Shown here: in pieces, positions 27,883 through 37,865 of the stretch
Position numbering within the stretch: the stretch's first letter is position 1
How the letters are laid out: each line of letters opens with the position of its first letter
Position numbers and translations under genes: made by a program
Notes under the pieces: model-generated
Database searches by the model: none
Told to the model about the DNA's origin: nothing
Seen by the model: the letters and a program-made list of their open reading frames with translations, nothing else
From: Sphingomonas sp. HDW15A
GTDB taxonomy: Bacteria > Pseudomonadota > Alphaproteobacteria > Sphingomonadales > Sphingomonadaceae
Direction: 5' to 3'
Assembly (NCBI RefSeq): GCF_011301715.1
Contig: NZ_CP049870.1
Span: 248,001-312,000 of the forward strand
Length of the DNA stretch: 64,000 bases

Positions 27883-28335
27883 ATGTCGAAAATGACCAGG
27901 ATTTTTGCCGCTGGTACTGTCGCTGCAGCGATGGCTGCCGCGCCGGCTGCCGCGCAATATGGTTACAGTTACGGCGCGCCGTACGGCAACGCCTACGGTT
28001 ACTACAATAACAGTAATGTTTCGGCTGACGCTGCTCAGCGTTGCAGTGCCGCCGTTCAGCAGCGCTTGAGCACACGGAGCGGTCTCGCCGGAATCCTCGG
28101 CGCCGTGCTTGGTGCTCGTGCAACCGGCGGCCGTGTCCTGCAGGTGACCCAAGTCAATCCGCGCCGCAACATGGTTCGGGTGCGGGGTCTTGCCAACAGC
28201 GGGGCGAACTATGGTCCTTATGGCTACGGCGCTTATGGTGCGACCGGATACGGTTATCAGCCCGACCTGTCGTTCAAGTGCGACGTCGACTATCGCGGCT
28301 ACGTTCGCGACATTGACATCAATCGTCGCCGCTAA
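27883..28335 (+). CDS. Secreted Tyr/Gly-rich protein
   Basis: A 150-aa exported protein with signal peptide MSKMTRIFAAGTVAAAMAAAPAAA. The mature start (QYGYSYGAPYGNAYGYYNN) and a second stretch near 110-135 are rich in Tyr and Gly. Between them is a small ordered-looking region (AAQRCSAAVQQRLSTRSG ... VNPRRNMVRVRGLA), and the end FKCDVDYRGYVRDIDI supplies a second Cys. I know similar small secreted proteins in sphingomonads but no function. The ATG follows GGGAGAG, and a clear terminator follows the gene, so it is monocistronic. Confidence 0.75.
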   Translation: MSKMTRIFAAGTVAAAMAAAPAAAQYGYSYGAPYGNAYGYYNNSNVSADAAQRCSAAVQQRLSTRSGLAGILGAVLGARATGGRVLQVTQVNPRRNMVRVRGLANSGANYGPYGYGAYGATGYGYQPDLSFKCDVDYRGYVRDIDINRRR

Positions 28336-28356
28336 CGGACGGCAATAATGACAAGG

Positions 28357-28386
28357 AGAGCGCCGGTTCACGCCGGCGCTCTTTTT
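28357..28386 (+). terminator. Intrinsic terminator
   Basis: AGAGCGCCGG and CCGGCGCTCT form a perfect 10-base stem around a 6-base loop, directly followed by a T-run. It ends the transcript of the secreted Tyr/Gly-rich gene. Confidence 0.88.
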
Positions 28387-28441
28387 GTGCGTGCCGGGCA
28401 AGCGTGGTAAACAGCGCCAGTCGGTAAGCGAGGGGGTACGC

Positions 28442-29266
28442 ATGGCGACAGTCGCGACTCAGTCACATCCCGGTGATCGGCCAAAAGATCTGCTTTCGGG
28501 AACGCCGCGGGCTCACGGACTCGACCGCTGGATATTCGTTGCGACCGCGGCTTGGTTCATCCTGATCGTATTGGTCGGTTTCATCCCCGACTCGCTTATC
28601 AAGATCCAAATGGTGAAGGCCGGGCTGCGCGCGCCATTCCCGCCGATCCTTCATGCCCATGCGGTGTTGATGGGCAGCTATCTGCTGTTCCTGTTATCCC
28701 AGACGTGGCTCGTGGCGACTGGTCGGACGTCCCGGCACGGTGCCATCGGTCCCGTCGGCGGTTTTCTGGCTCTCGCCCTGGTCGTCGTTGGCTTCATCCT
28801 CGCGCCGACGATGTACCATCAGGTCGCGGACGGGCTCCGCGCAGCGCCGCCACCGGCTCGCGCCCCGCTACAAGAGCTTTTGCTTCACCTCGACAATATC
28901 CTGTTGCTGCAGATTCAGGCCGGGCTCCTGTTCGGCTTGTATGTTGCTCTTGGCCTCGGTGCGCGAAGCCGCGACTCCGGCTTTCACAAGCGCATGATGA
29001 TGTTCGCCCCGGCAATGGCCCTTGGTGCCGCGTTTGCGCGCATGACTTGGCTTCCGCACACGATCCCAGCCAGCCCCCTGTCGATCATCCTCTACCAGCT
29101 GCTGGCGCTCGCGCCGCTCTTCATCTGGGATATCATTCGCAACCGGCGTTTGCACCAGGCCTATGCCGTGCTCGCGGTCACCTATTTGCCGGTCGCACTC
29201 GCCAGCTACCTCATCTGGGACAGGCCGTGGTGGCATGACACGGCCCGGGCCATCATGGGCGTTTAG
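28442..29266 (+). CDS. Multi-pass membrane protein of unknown function
   Basis: A 274-aa protein from the ATG at 28442, preceded by GAGGGGG. About seven hydrophobic segments are visible. Conserved-looking His residues sit at or near membrane ends (ILHAHAVLMGSYLLF, SRHGAIGPVGG, LLHLDNILLLQ, SGFHKRMMMF), a spacing reminiscent of haem- or metal-binding membrane proteins, though I cannot name a family. Its stop overlaps the stop of the convergent HxlR regulator by three bases. Confidence 0.65.
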   Translation: MATVATQSHPGDRPKDLLSGTPRAHGLDRWIFVATAAWFILIVLVGFIPDSLIKIQMVKAGLRAPFPPILHAHAVLMGSYLLFLLSQTWLVATGRTSRHGAIGPVGGFLALALVVVGFILAPTMYHQVADGLRAAPPPARAPLQELLLHLDNILLLQIQAGLLFGLYVALGLGARSRDSGFHKRMMMFAPAMALGAAFARMTWLPHTIPASPLSIILYQLLALAPLFIWDIIRNRRLHQAYAVLAVTYLPVALASYLIWDRPWWHDTARAIMGV

Positions 29267-29625
29267 TCCGTTTCGACCGCGTCGTAGCGATCCTGCGCGG
29301 CGCGGATGCAGGCGATATGCGCCATCGCCCAGGCGCCAAGTCCTTGCACCGGTTCACGAAGCGACTCGCCAAGTTCGGTTAGTTCGTAGTCCACGCGCGG
29401 CGGGATCGTCGGCGTGACGTGACGGCTGACCAGCCCGTCGCGTTCCAGATTGCGCAAGCTCAGCGTCAGCATCCGCTGCGAGATGCCGTCGATCGCGCGC
29501 TTCAGCTCCATGAACCGCTTCGGCCCGTCGCCAAGCAGCATGACGATCATCATCGACCACTTGTCGCCGACCCGATTGAGTACCGGCGCAACGGTGCGGC
29601 AGATCGGCCCGTGCGGGATATCCAT
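29263..29625 (-). CDS. HxlR family transcriptional regulator
   Basis: A 120-aa winged-helix regulator from MDIPHGPICRTVAPVLNRVG. It has the family's N-terminal Cys (PICRTV), followed by DKWSMMIVMLLGDGPKRF, ISQRMLTLSLRNLERDGLVSR (recognition helix) and PPRVDYELTELGESL. I chose the ATG at 29625 because GAGG lies 8 bases upstream; the ATG at 29691 lacks a ribosome binding site and would add a 22-residue disordered leader. HxlR proteins often sense electrophiles or quinones and control divergent oxidoreductases, which fits the adjacent azoR-doxX pair. Confidence 0.88.
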   Translation of the reverse strand: MDIPHGPICRTVAPVLNRVGDKWSMMIVMLLGDGPKRFMELKRAIDGISQRMLTLSLRNLERDGLVSRHVTPTIPPRVDYELTELGESLREPVQGLGAWAMAHIACIRAAQDRYDAVETD

Positions 29626-29637
29626 CGCCGATGCCTC

Positions 29638-29655
29638 GGTCACATTGCTGTGACC
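29638..29655. promoter_or_regulatory. Inverted repeat, candidate HxlR operator
   Basis: GGTCAC-N6-GTGACC is a perfect inverted repeat just upstream of the chosen HxlR start, inside the HxlR/azoR divergent region. It is a plausible autoregulatory site. Confidence 0.45.
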
Positions 29656-29696
29656 AGGTGACAAATTTTTGCGTTCTTGTGCAGCGTTCATGGGTG

Positions 29697-29719
29697 GTTA
29701 CTTAGCGTGTCCCGGTAAC
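29697..29719. promoter_or_regulatory. Second inverted repeat in the HxlR/azoR intergenic region
   Basis: GTTAC-N13-GTAAC lies 24 bases before the azoR ATG and could be an operator overlapping the azoR promoter. Confidence 0.35.
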
Positions 29720-29742
29720 AAATCAATACCAAGGACAAAGCG

Positions 29743-30261
29743 ATGACCATCCTCCACATCGACAGCAGCATCAGCGGTGAAGACAGCGTATCGCGGCGCC
29801 TGACGCGCGCCATCGTCGGCCAGTTGGCGAAGGGGGAGGTCGTCTATCGCGATCTTGCCGCGCAGCCGCTATCCCACCTTACCGAGCGTGGGCAGGATCC
29901 CGGATTGCTCGACCAGTTCATCGCCGCCGACACTGTGGTGATCGGCGCGCCGATGTACAATTTCTCGATCCCGACGCAGCTCAAGGCGTGGCTCGACCGC
30001 CTCGCGGTTGCGGGCAAGAGCTTCCGTTACACCGAAAGCGGCCCCGAAGGCCTGCTCGGCGACAAGCGGGTCATCGTCGCGCTCGCGTCCGGCGGCGTGT
30101 ACGAGGAAGGCAGCCTGTTCGAACACCAGAAGAGCTACCTCAAGGCCTTTTTCAACTTCATCGGCATCGAGCCGGAGTTCGTCTCCGCCTTCGGCATCGG
30201 CATGGCGCCCACCGAAGCGCTCGAGCGCGCCGATGCCGAAATCCTGGCCCTCGCGGCCTGA
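29743..30261 (+). CDS. azoR: FMN-dependent NADH:quinone/azo reductase (AzoR-like)
   Basis: A 172-aa flavodoxin-fold protein. TILHIDSSISGEDSVSRRLT binds FMN phosphate, IGAPMYNFSIPTQLKAWLD is the AzoR hallmark, and YTESGPEGLLGDKRVIV and VALASGGVYEEG follow. It lacks about 20-25 residues in the middle relative to the usual 200 aa, within the region after YRDLAAQPL. AzoR reduces quinones and azo dyes in two-electron steps. It is transcribed away from the HxlR regulator and followed by doxX 22 bases later. Confidence 0.88.
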   Translation: MTILHIDSSISGEDSVSRRLTRAIVGQLAKGEVVYRDLAAQPLSHLTERGQDPGLLDQFIAADTVVIGAPMYNFSIPTQLKAWLDRLAVAGKSFRYTESGPEGLLGDKRVIVALASGGVYEEGSLFEHQKSYLKAFFNFIGIEPEFVSAFGIGMAPTEALERADAEILALAA

Positions 30262-30283
30262 ACCCCGGAAAAGGAGAATCAAG

Positions 30284-30703
30284 ATGTCTTCAGCACTCGA
30301 TAACCGCGCGCCTGTCGCGCTCGGCGCACTCAGGATCATGAGCGGTCTGCTGTTCCTTGCGCATGGGACCCAGAAATTCCTGATGTTTCCGGGCGGTGAG
30401 CGCGCCGGGTCCGGGCTTGCGCTCGACAACCCTGGCGCCCTCGCCGGCATTATCGAGCTGGTCACCGGCATGCTGATCGCGCTTGGCCTGTTCACGCGCC
30501 CGGCCGCATTCCTGGCCTCGGGCACGATGGCCGCGGCCTATTTCATCGCCCACGCGCCGCAAAATTTCTGGCCAGTCAACAACATGGGCGATGCGGCGAT
30601 CCTCTACGCCTTTGTATTCCTGTTGTTCGTCTTCACCGGGCCCGGCCGGTTCGCGCTCGATAACCTCCACTCGACGCACAGCGCGCGGGCGCCTTTGACC
30701 TAG
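30284..30703 (+). CDS. DoxX family membrane protein
   Basis: A 139-aa protein with four membrane segments. The family core is visible in ALRIMSGLLFLAHGTQKF, AGIIELVTGMLIALGLFTRPAAF and GDAAILYAFVFLLFVFTGPG. AAGGAGAATCAAG gives a strong ribosome binding site. Related DoxX proteins are induced together with azoreductases and quinone reductases under electrophile stress. It overlaps tail-to-tail with the methyltransferase gene through the shared CTAG. Confidence 0.88.
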   Translation: MSSALDNRAPVALGALRIMSGLLFLAHGTQKFLMFPGGERAGSGLALDNPGALAGIIELVTGMLIALGLFTRPAAFLASGTMAAAYFIAHAPQNFWPVNNMGDAAILYAFVFLLFVFTGPGRFALDNLHSTHSARAPLT

Positions 30704-31650
30704 GGCGCAGTTGCTTCAAGGACGTGGGCGAGCAGCGCTTCCTCCCGGCGCTGTTCGCCGAGCCCGACGTCCGTGAAGCCCGCCTCGGCCAGGCGCGCGG
30801 CGAGGCCCTCGACTTCGTCGCGCGCCACGGCTGCCCGGACCAGCGCCCGCTGCCGTTCGCGGTGATCCTGAACTTGAGACGCCAATTCCCGAAACCCGGC
30901 GATCTGGTCGGGCAGCGTCTTCTGGCGATGTGTGTTGAACGCCTCGATCAGGTCGCGGCGGACGCTGGCCAGCATCTGCCGGTCCATGGCCTGCCGCTCA
31001 TATTGCTCGACGGCCTCGAGCGCTGCGCGAAATTGCGCATGATCGGACTGTGCCTTTTCCTTCAGCCCTTCGCCTTTCTCCCACGCGACGAGCGAATTGA
31101 GGCTGAGGACTGCGAGAGGAATGAGCTGTGCGCGGTCGAGAAGGAAGTCGGCATCGGCTAGCGATCGATTCGTATCGTGGACAACGGCGCCCTCCGCCGC
31201 GTGCATCGCCAGGCGCAGCCGGCCGCCGCTCTTCAGGACGCGCATCGCTTCGGGAAGCGACTTTGCCATGTCGGAATATTCGATCCCGAATTGGCTGGTC
31301 ACCGCATCGAATGTGCTATCCTCGAACGGCAATAGCTCCGCGTTCGTGCGACCCCGAAACGTGACCTGGCGAAGTGCATCGCTCGTAGTGACGAATTGGT
31401 CCGGCGCAATGTCGGCAAGATCCGATCCGGTGACATCCAAGTTCCGTCCCGCCTCGACCGCCAATACGGCAATCGCGCCGTTTCCCGTCGCGATGTCGAG
31501 CATTGCGCCGCCATAGGGAATGTCAGCGAAGAATTTCCGCCATCCTTCCGCGGTCTCGCCGGAATAGTTCGCCGCGCCCGGTCCGGTTTCGAACGACGAC
31601 AGCCGGTCGTAGCGCCAGAAGCGATCCCACTCCGGTGCTGATCCAGCCAT
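30700..31650 (-). CDS. SAM-dependent class I methyltransferase
   Basis: The 316-aa protein begins MAGSAPEWDRFWRYDRLSSF. The SAM-binding motif I is MLDIATGNGAIAVLAVEAGR, followed by DVTGSDLADIAP and the motif IV-like FDAVTSQFGIEYSD. The C-terminal half is helical and charged (EKGEGLKEKAQSDHAQFRAA). The substrate is unknown. It starts 5 bases after the stop of the branched-chain dehydrogenase E2 gene, so it is probably the last gene of that operon. Confidence 0.82.
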   Translation of the reverse strand: MAGSAPEWDRFWRYDRLSSFETGPGAANYSGETAEGWRKFFADIPYGGAMLDIATGNGAIAVLAVEAGRNLDVTGSDLADIAPDQFVTTSDALRQVTFRGRTNAELLPFEDSTFDAVTSQFGIEYSDMAKSLPEAMRVLKSGGRLRLAMHAAEGAVVHDTNRSLADADFLLDRAQLIPLAVLSLNSLVAWEKGEGLKEKAQSDHAQFRAALEAVEQYERQAMDRQMLASVRRDLIEAFNTHRQKTLPDQIAGFRELASQVQDHRERQRALVRAAVARDEVEGLAARLAEAGFTDVGLGEQRREEALLAHVLEATAP

Positions 31651-31655
31651 GGCAC

Positions 31656-32941
31656 CTAGCTCAGTAGTCGAAGCGGGTTCTCGATCAGGGCTTTGAGCGC
31701 CTGCAGGAAGTTCGCCGCGTCCCAGCCGTCGACCACGCGATGGTCGCAGGACAGCGACAGGTTCATCACCTTTCGCGCTTCCAGCTCGCCATCGACGATC
31801 ACCGGGATTTCCTGAAGCTTGTTGACGGCGACGGTTGCCACCTGCGGCGGGTTGATCACCGGGGTCGAGGCGATCCCGCCCATCGGCCCAAGCGAGGAAA
31901 TGGTGAAGGTCGGGCCGCTCAGTTCCTCGCGGCTCGCCTTGCCGGTCCGCGCCGCGTCTGACAGGCGCAGGATTTCGCGGGCCAACTGCCACACGCTCAT
32001 CCGCTCCGCATTGCGGATCACCGGGACCATCAGCCCGCCGTCGGTTTGCGTCGCGACGCCCATGTGAACCGCGCCGTGGCGGGTGATGACGTTGGCGTCG
32101 TCGTCATAGGTCGCGTTGATCATCGGATAATCCGCCATTGCCTTCGACAGCGCGGTGATCAGGAATGGCAGGATCGTCAGCTTCGGGTTGTCGCCGCGAT
32201 CGCGATTCATCATCGCCCTTGTGTCTTCAAGGTCGGTGACGTCGAACTGCTCGACCAGCGCGAAGTGCGGGATTCGGCGTTTCGCCTCCTGCATATTCTC
32301 GGCGATCTTGCGGCGCAGGCCGACGACCTTGATCGTCTCGTCGGCGCGCGGAGCACCGCCGCCGCCATGACTGACGCTTCCACCATTGTAGAGCAGGTAA
32401 GCATCGAGGTCGGCGTGGCGAACACGATCGGACGTCACCTTCACTTGCGCCAGGTCGATGCCAAGGTCGCGGGCGCGTTGGCGCACGGCCGGGGACGCGA
32501 GAACCTTGGCGAGAGGCTCAGCGGGCGTGGCAGGCTCGGGCTTCGGCGCCGCCTTCGGTTCGGGCCTCGGCTCGGCAGCGGCCGGCTTGGTCGAAACTGA
32601 CGGGATCGCTTCCTTTTGCTCTTTGGTCGGGCGCTCGGCGCCGTCGGCCAACGGTAGCTCAACCTTGCTCTCGGCTGCGGGTGTCGCTTCGGCGGGGGCT
32701 TCGCCCTCGGTTTCGATCTCGACGAGCACGGAGCCGATGGCGATCTGGTCGCCAACTTCGCCGGCCAGGCTTTTCACCGTCCCGGCGACCGGGCTCTCCA
32801 TTTCGACAGTCGCCTTGTCGGTCATCATGTCGGCAAGCTGCTGGTCTTCCTCGACGCGGTCGCCGACCTTGATGTGCCAGGCAACGATTTCCGCTTCTGC
32901 AATGCCTTCGCCGATGTCGGGAAGCTTGAACTTGTAGATGC

Positions 32942-32945
<4 letters not shown>
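31656..32945 (-). CDS. Branched-chain 2-oxoacid dehydrogenase E2 (lipoamide acyltransferase)
   Basis: A 429-aa E2 with one N-terminal lipoyl domain (lipoyl Lys K44 in DKATVEM), an A/P/E-rich linker (about 80-150), a peripheral subunit-binding domain (ASPAVRQRARDLGIDLAQV) and a CoA-dependent acyltransferase core ending in the catalytic SCDHRVVDGWDAANFL. It moves the acyl group from E1 through lipoamide to CoA. The ATG overlaps the E1 beta stop (ATGA). No E3 gene is next to it, so a shared dihydrolipoamide dehydrogenase elsewhere is expected. Confidence 0.93.
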
Positions 32946-35250
<2,305 letters not shown>

Positions 35251-35385
35251 TTAGTGCGGACCATCCTGAGGGGCAAGTTCAGCGCCAGGGCTACCACAAC
35301 AACACGGGCGATCGAGGGCTCCGCATCTTTAAGAAGCCGGGCGGGGATTTGACGCTTAAGGGAGGCGCGGCTAGTCGCGGCCCCT

Positions 35386-35682
35386 ATGACCGACGACAAA
35401 AAGCCCGACGAGAAGAAAAGCGCGCTTCCCGACCGCCTCAGCCTCGACCCTAGTAGCCCCCATTTCGACCAGCCGCTGCTGGAGCGCGGGGTCGGAATCC
35501 GCTTCAATGGGCAGGAGAAGACCAACGTCGAGGAATATTGCGTCTCGGAAGGCTGGATCAAAGTCGCTGCCGGGCGCAGCCTCGATCGCAATGGCCGGCC
35601 GATGATGCTGACCCTGAAGGGCAAGGTCGAACCCTATTTCGAAGACGAAGAAAAAGGCCGCGGCGAAAACGCCGAGGCCTGA
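35386..35682 (+). CDS. DUF3297 family protein
   Basis: A 98-aa acidic/basic small protein beginning MTDDKKPDEKKSALPDRLSL. SPHFDQPLLERGVGIRFNG and EEYCVSEGWIKVAAGRSLDR match the DUF3297 family, for which I know no function. It is divergent from the branched-chain dehydrogenase operon. Confidence 0.83.
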   Translation: MTDDKKPDEKKSALPDRLSLDPSSPHFDQPLLERGVGIRFNGQEKTNVEEYCVSEGWIKVAAGRSLDRNGRPMMLTLKGKVEPYFEDEEKGRGENAEA

Positions 35683-35701
35683 TTTCTTTCTCTGAAACGG
35701 C

Positions 35702-35905
35702 TCAGGCCGCTCGGGTACGTTCGCGCGCCTGATATTTGTCGTAGCCCTTCTTCGCCAGCCAACCGGCGCCCAGCGCCAGCCCCAGCGGACCAAGGCCGCG
35801 GCGAGCGATGATCGGCACCGCCGCGCCAATGAGTGCGCCGGTCGCCTTGTTGTTGCGCGAGGCAAGTTTCTGTCCGGCAAGTGCGCCGAGGATCTTGGCA
35901 AGCAT
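35702..35905 (-). CDS. Small Ala/Gly-rich membrane-associated protein
   Basis: A 67-aa protein from MLAKILGALAGQKLASRNN, preceded by AGGAAGGA. One hydrophobic segment (GLGPLGLALGAGWLAKKGY) and a basic end suggest a membrane-associated protein. The longer upstream reading is not supported. It is divergent from the psp operon, and the shared region carries a sigma-54-like site pointing to psp. Confidence 0.6.
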   Translation of the reverse strand: MLAKILGALAGQKLASRNNKATGALIGAAVPIIARRGLGPLGLALGAGWLAKKGYDKYQARERTRAA

Positions 35906-36062
35906 GTCTTCATCCTTCCTGGGAAAATCGAATCCATGTTTCAATGAGTGGCGGGCGCTGCGGTTCCGGAATTGGTGGAATCCGCCAATCCGGGGTGGGA
36001 AAAATCCCCAAATGATCCCTCGTGATGGAAAAGTTGTTTCGAAAAATGGCTGAAAACCGCAA

Positions 36063-36079
36063 TTGGCACGGTGCTTGAA
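36063..36079 (+). promoter_or_regulatory. Sigma-54-like -24/-12 promoter of the psp operon
   Basis: TTGGCACGGTGCTTGAA matches the consensus YTGGCACGRNNNTTGCW at all informative positions except the -12 C, which is A. Spacing of the -24 GG and -12 elements is correct. It lies 60 bases before the first psp ORF. Psp operons are classically sigma-54/PspF driven; no pspF is in the window. Confidence 0.55.
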
Positions 36080-36138
36080 TATATCCCGGCATCGGCAGTT
36101 TGGGCTTGGCCCGGCAGCCGCCAAAAGGGAGAATGACA

Positions 36139-36267
36139 ATGTTCGGTTCGAATATCCAACGCCAGCTCGTCGCCGCCTTCGCGGCGCTGCTGATGAGCAC
36201 CGTCGCGGTTAGCGCCGCGGTCGGCCCGGCCTCGGTCTCGAATCCGGTGGTCGCCACCTATGCCTGA
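36139..36267 (+). CDS. 42-aa small membrane/exported peptide ahead of pspA
   Basis: A short ORF, MFGSNIQRQLVAAFAALLMS plus 22 further residues, with AGGGAG seven bases before the ATG. It has one hydrophobic segment and a possible AxA cleavage site (VSA). Its stop overlaps the pspA ATG by eight bases, and pspA has no ribosome binding site of its own, so translation of this peptide probably feeds pspA. The ATG at 36133 is too close to the ribosome binding site. Confidence 0.6.
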   Translation: MFGSNIQRQLVAAFAALLMSTVAVSAAVGPASVSNPVVATYA

Positions 36268-37036
36268 CCTGGAGATCATCGAAGCCAAGGCGCCGGTCCG
36301 GGCCGTCCGGATGGAGCAGCCGCAGGAAGAGACGACGGTGCGTTTCGCGCCACTCGCCGGAATCCTCTCCGGCCCCATCTTCACCCGGGCGCGCGACATC
36401 ATGGCCGCCAACTTCAACGAGCTTCTCGACCGGTCGGAAGATCCGGCCCGCATGATCCGCATGATCATCGTCGAGATGGAAGAAACGCTGGTCGAGATCC
36501 GCGCAACGGCAGCCCGCTCGATCGCCGACATCAAGGAAATGCGGCGCGCCATGAGCAGGCTTGAGGAGATCGGCGCCAATTGGGGCGACAAGGCCTCGCT
36601 GGCGCTCGAGAAGGGTCGTGAGGACCTCGCCCGGGCTGCTCTGGTAGAGAAGCAGAAGGCCAACGAAATGGCCGATGGCCTCTCGGCGGAGATCGCCGGG
36701 ATCGAGGAAGTGCTTCGCGGCTATGAGGAGGACATCGCCAGGCTCCAGGCCAAGCTCTCGGAGGCCCGCGCCCGCCAGGCGTCGATCGCCAACCGGATCG
36801 AAAGTGCGATGACCCGCGCGCGGACCAGCGAGGTGCTTCATGGCGGACGGACCCAGGACGCATTCGCCCGCTTCGAGTTGCTCGAGCGGCGCGCCGACCT
36901 GGCGGAGGGTTATGCCGAGGCGCTTGGGCTGACCGGGCCGAAAAGCCTCGAAGAAGAAATTGCCGAGCTGAAAGCGGCCGATACGGTCGACGCCGAGCTC
37001 GAAGAGCTGAAGGCGGCCCTCGCGGGCCGGCGCTAA
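36260..37036 (+). CDS. pspA: Phage shock protein A (PspA/IM30 family) with extended N-terminus
   Basis: The 258-aa protein has the PspA core: FTRARDIMAANFNELLDRSE, ARMIRMIIVEMEETLVEIRA, then long coiled coils to about residue 215. PspA binds damaged or stressed inner membrane through its N-terminal amphipathic helix and oligomerises as an ESCRT-III-like scaffold. Usually the protein starts at the IFSRARD-like segment; here about 39 extra residues precede it (MPDLEIIEAKAPVRAVRMEQ onward). The ATG lies inside the 42-aa ORF and has no ribosome binding site, so coupling is likely; an internal ATG at residue 18 is an alternative. Confidence 0.9.
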   Translation: MPDLEIIEAKAPVRAVRMEQPQEETTVRFAPLAGILSGPIFTRARDIMAANFNELLDRSEDPARMIRMIIVEMEETLVEIRATAARSIADIKEMRRAMSRLEEIGANWGDKASLALEKGREDLARAALVEKQKANEMADGLSAEIAGIEEVLRGYEEDIARLQAKLSEARARQASIANRIESAMTRARTSEVLHGGRTQDAFARFELLERRADLAEGYAEALGLTGPKSLEEEIAELKAADTVDAELEELKAALAGRR

Positions 37037-37054
37037 GGGAAGGGAAAAGGGGAC

Positions 37055-37444
37055 ATGGCAAACCATTACTCGCTCAATCGCCGCGACAAGAAAATCGCCG
37101 GAGTCTGCTCGACCGCTGGCGACATCTTCAACATCGACCCGACCATCCTTCGTATTGGCTTCGCCGCAGTCGCCCTGATGGTGTCCTGGAAGTTGGCGCT
37201 TATCGCCTATGTCGGCGCCGCGATCTATTTCGCCATCCAGCGGAAGAAGGCGAACGAGGTTGGCCAGCGTCCCAGCGAGTTCGAGCGCATGGCCGAGGCC
37301 GGTAAGCGCCGGACATCCGTCCACGACGTCCGCACCAAGCTCGACGCAACCGACCGCCGCCTGATGGCCATTGACCACCACCTCGCCCAGCAGTCCAACC
37401 ATGAGCTGGCGCGCGAGATCGAAGCACTGAGGGAGGACAAGTGA
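37055..37444 (+). CDS. pspC: PspC-domain envelope stress protein
   Basis: A 129-aa protein with an N-terminal PspC domain: RRDKKIAGVCSTAGDIFNID, then a membrane hairpin (RIGFAAVALMVSWKLALIAY). The C-terminal half is a soluble helix (VRTKLDATDRRLMAIDHHLA) that may form a coiled coil with PspA or the small partner. It follows pspA by 18 bases with GGGAAGGG/AAGGGG ribosome binding sequences. Its TGA overlaps the next ATG. Confidence 0.88.
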   Translation: MANHYSLNRRDKKIAGVCSTAGDIFNIDPTILRIGFAAVALMVSWKLALIAYVGAAIYFAIQRKKANEVGQRPSEFERMAEAGKRRTSVHDVRTKLDATDRRLMAIDHHLAQQSNHELAREIEALREDK

Positions 37445-37677
37445 TGACCGACCCCACGTCCATTGTTGCCATTGCCTCAAGCCTGATCGCAGCGATCGCG
37501 ATCACCGCAGCGGCCGGCCTCAAGGGCTGGCAGGGCTGGTTGGAGATCAAGCGGATGGAATTGTCGAGCGGCCGTGCCGATGCGACCATGCCGCAGGCGG
37601 GCAATCGTATCGAACTGGCGGATCTCAAGGAGCGGGTCCGCAAGCTTGAGGCGATCGCCGCAGGAATCGACCTCTAG
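37444..37677 (+). CDS. Small PspB-like membrane protein
   Basis: A 77-aa protein from MTDPTSIVAIASSLIAAIAI: one N-terminal membrane helix and a C-terminal helix IELADLKERVRKLEAIAAGI resembling the end of PspB. The TGATG overlap with pspC supports joint translation. In enterobacteria pspB precedes pspC; here the order is reversed, so homology is uncertain. A strong terminator follows. Confidence 0.65.
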   Translation: MTDPTSIVAIASSLIAAIAITAAAGLKGWQGWLEIKRMELSSGRADATMPQAGNRIELADLKERVRKLEAIAAGIDL

Positions 37678-37728
37678 GAAATTCGTCTCCCCGGGTGGCG
37701 CGTCCCCCCGAACGCGCCGCATCCCATG

Positions 37729-37762
37729 AAGCGGCCCGGCCCCACCGCCGGGCCGCTTTTTC
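37729..37762 (+). terminator. Intrinsic terminator of the psp operon
   Basis: AAGCGGCCCGGC and GCCGGGCCGCTT form a perfect 12-base stem around CCCACC, followed by further T residues. Confidence 0.9.
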
Positions 37763-37821
37763 AATCGCTTGCCGATCGACGAACGGCATCAAGGATGCGA
37801 CGGTGGCGCTTGCGTGACACG

Positions 37822-37837
37822 ATATCTTGTAACATAT
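37822..37837. promoter_or_regulatory. Imperfect AT-rich palindrome before the TonB receptor
   Basis: ATATCTTGTAACATAT is symmetric at 12 of 16 positions and stands out in GC-rich DNA 28 bases before the receptor start. Size and AT-richness suit a Fur-family (Zur or Fur) operator, but it does not match a consensus closely. Confidence 0.35.
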
Positions 37838-37865
37838 GCGCTCTGTCCATGTTCGAGGTTACCGA

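Noticed and set aside
35906..36139. Minus-strand extension of the 67-aa protein to an upstream ATG
   Set aside because: The extension covers the psp promoter region, has no ribosome binding site and reads as non-coding; AGGAAGGA supports the ATG at 35905.
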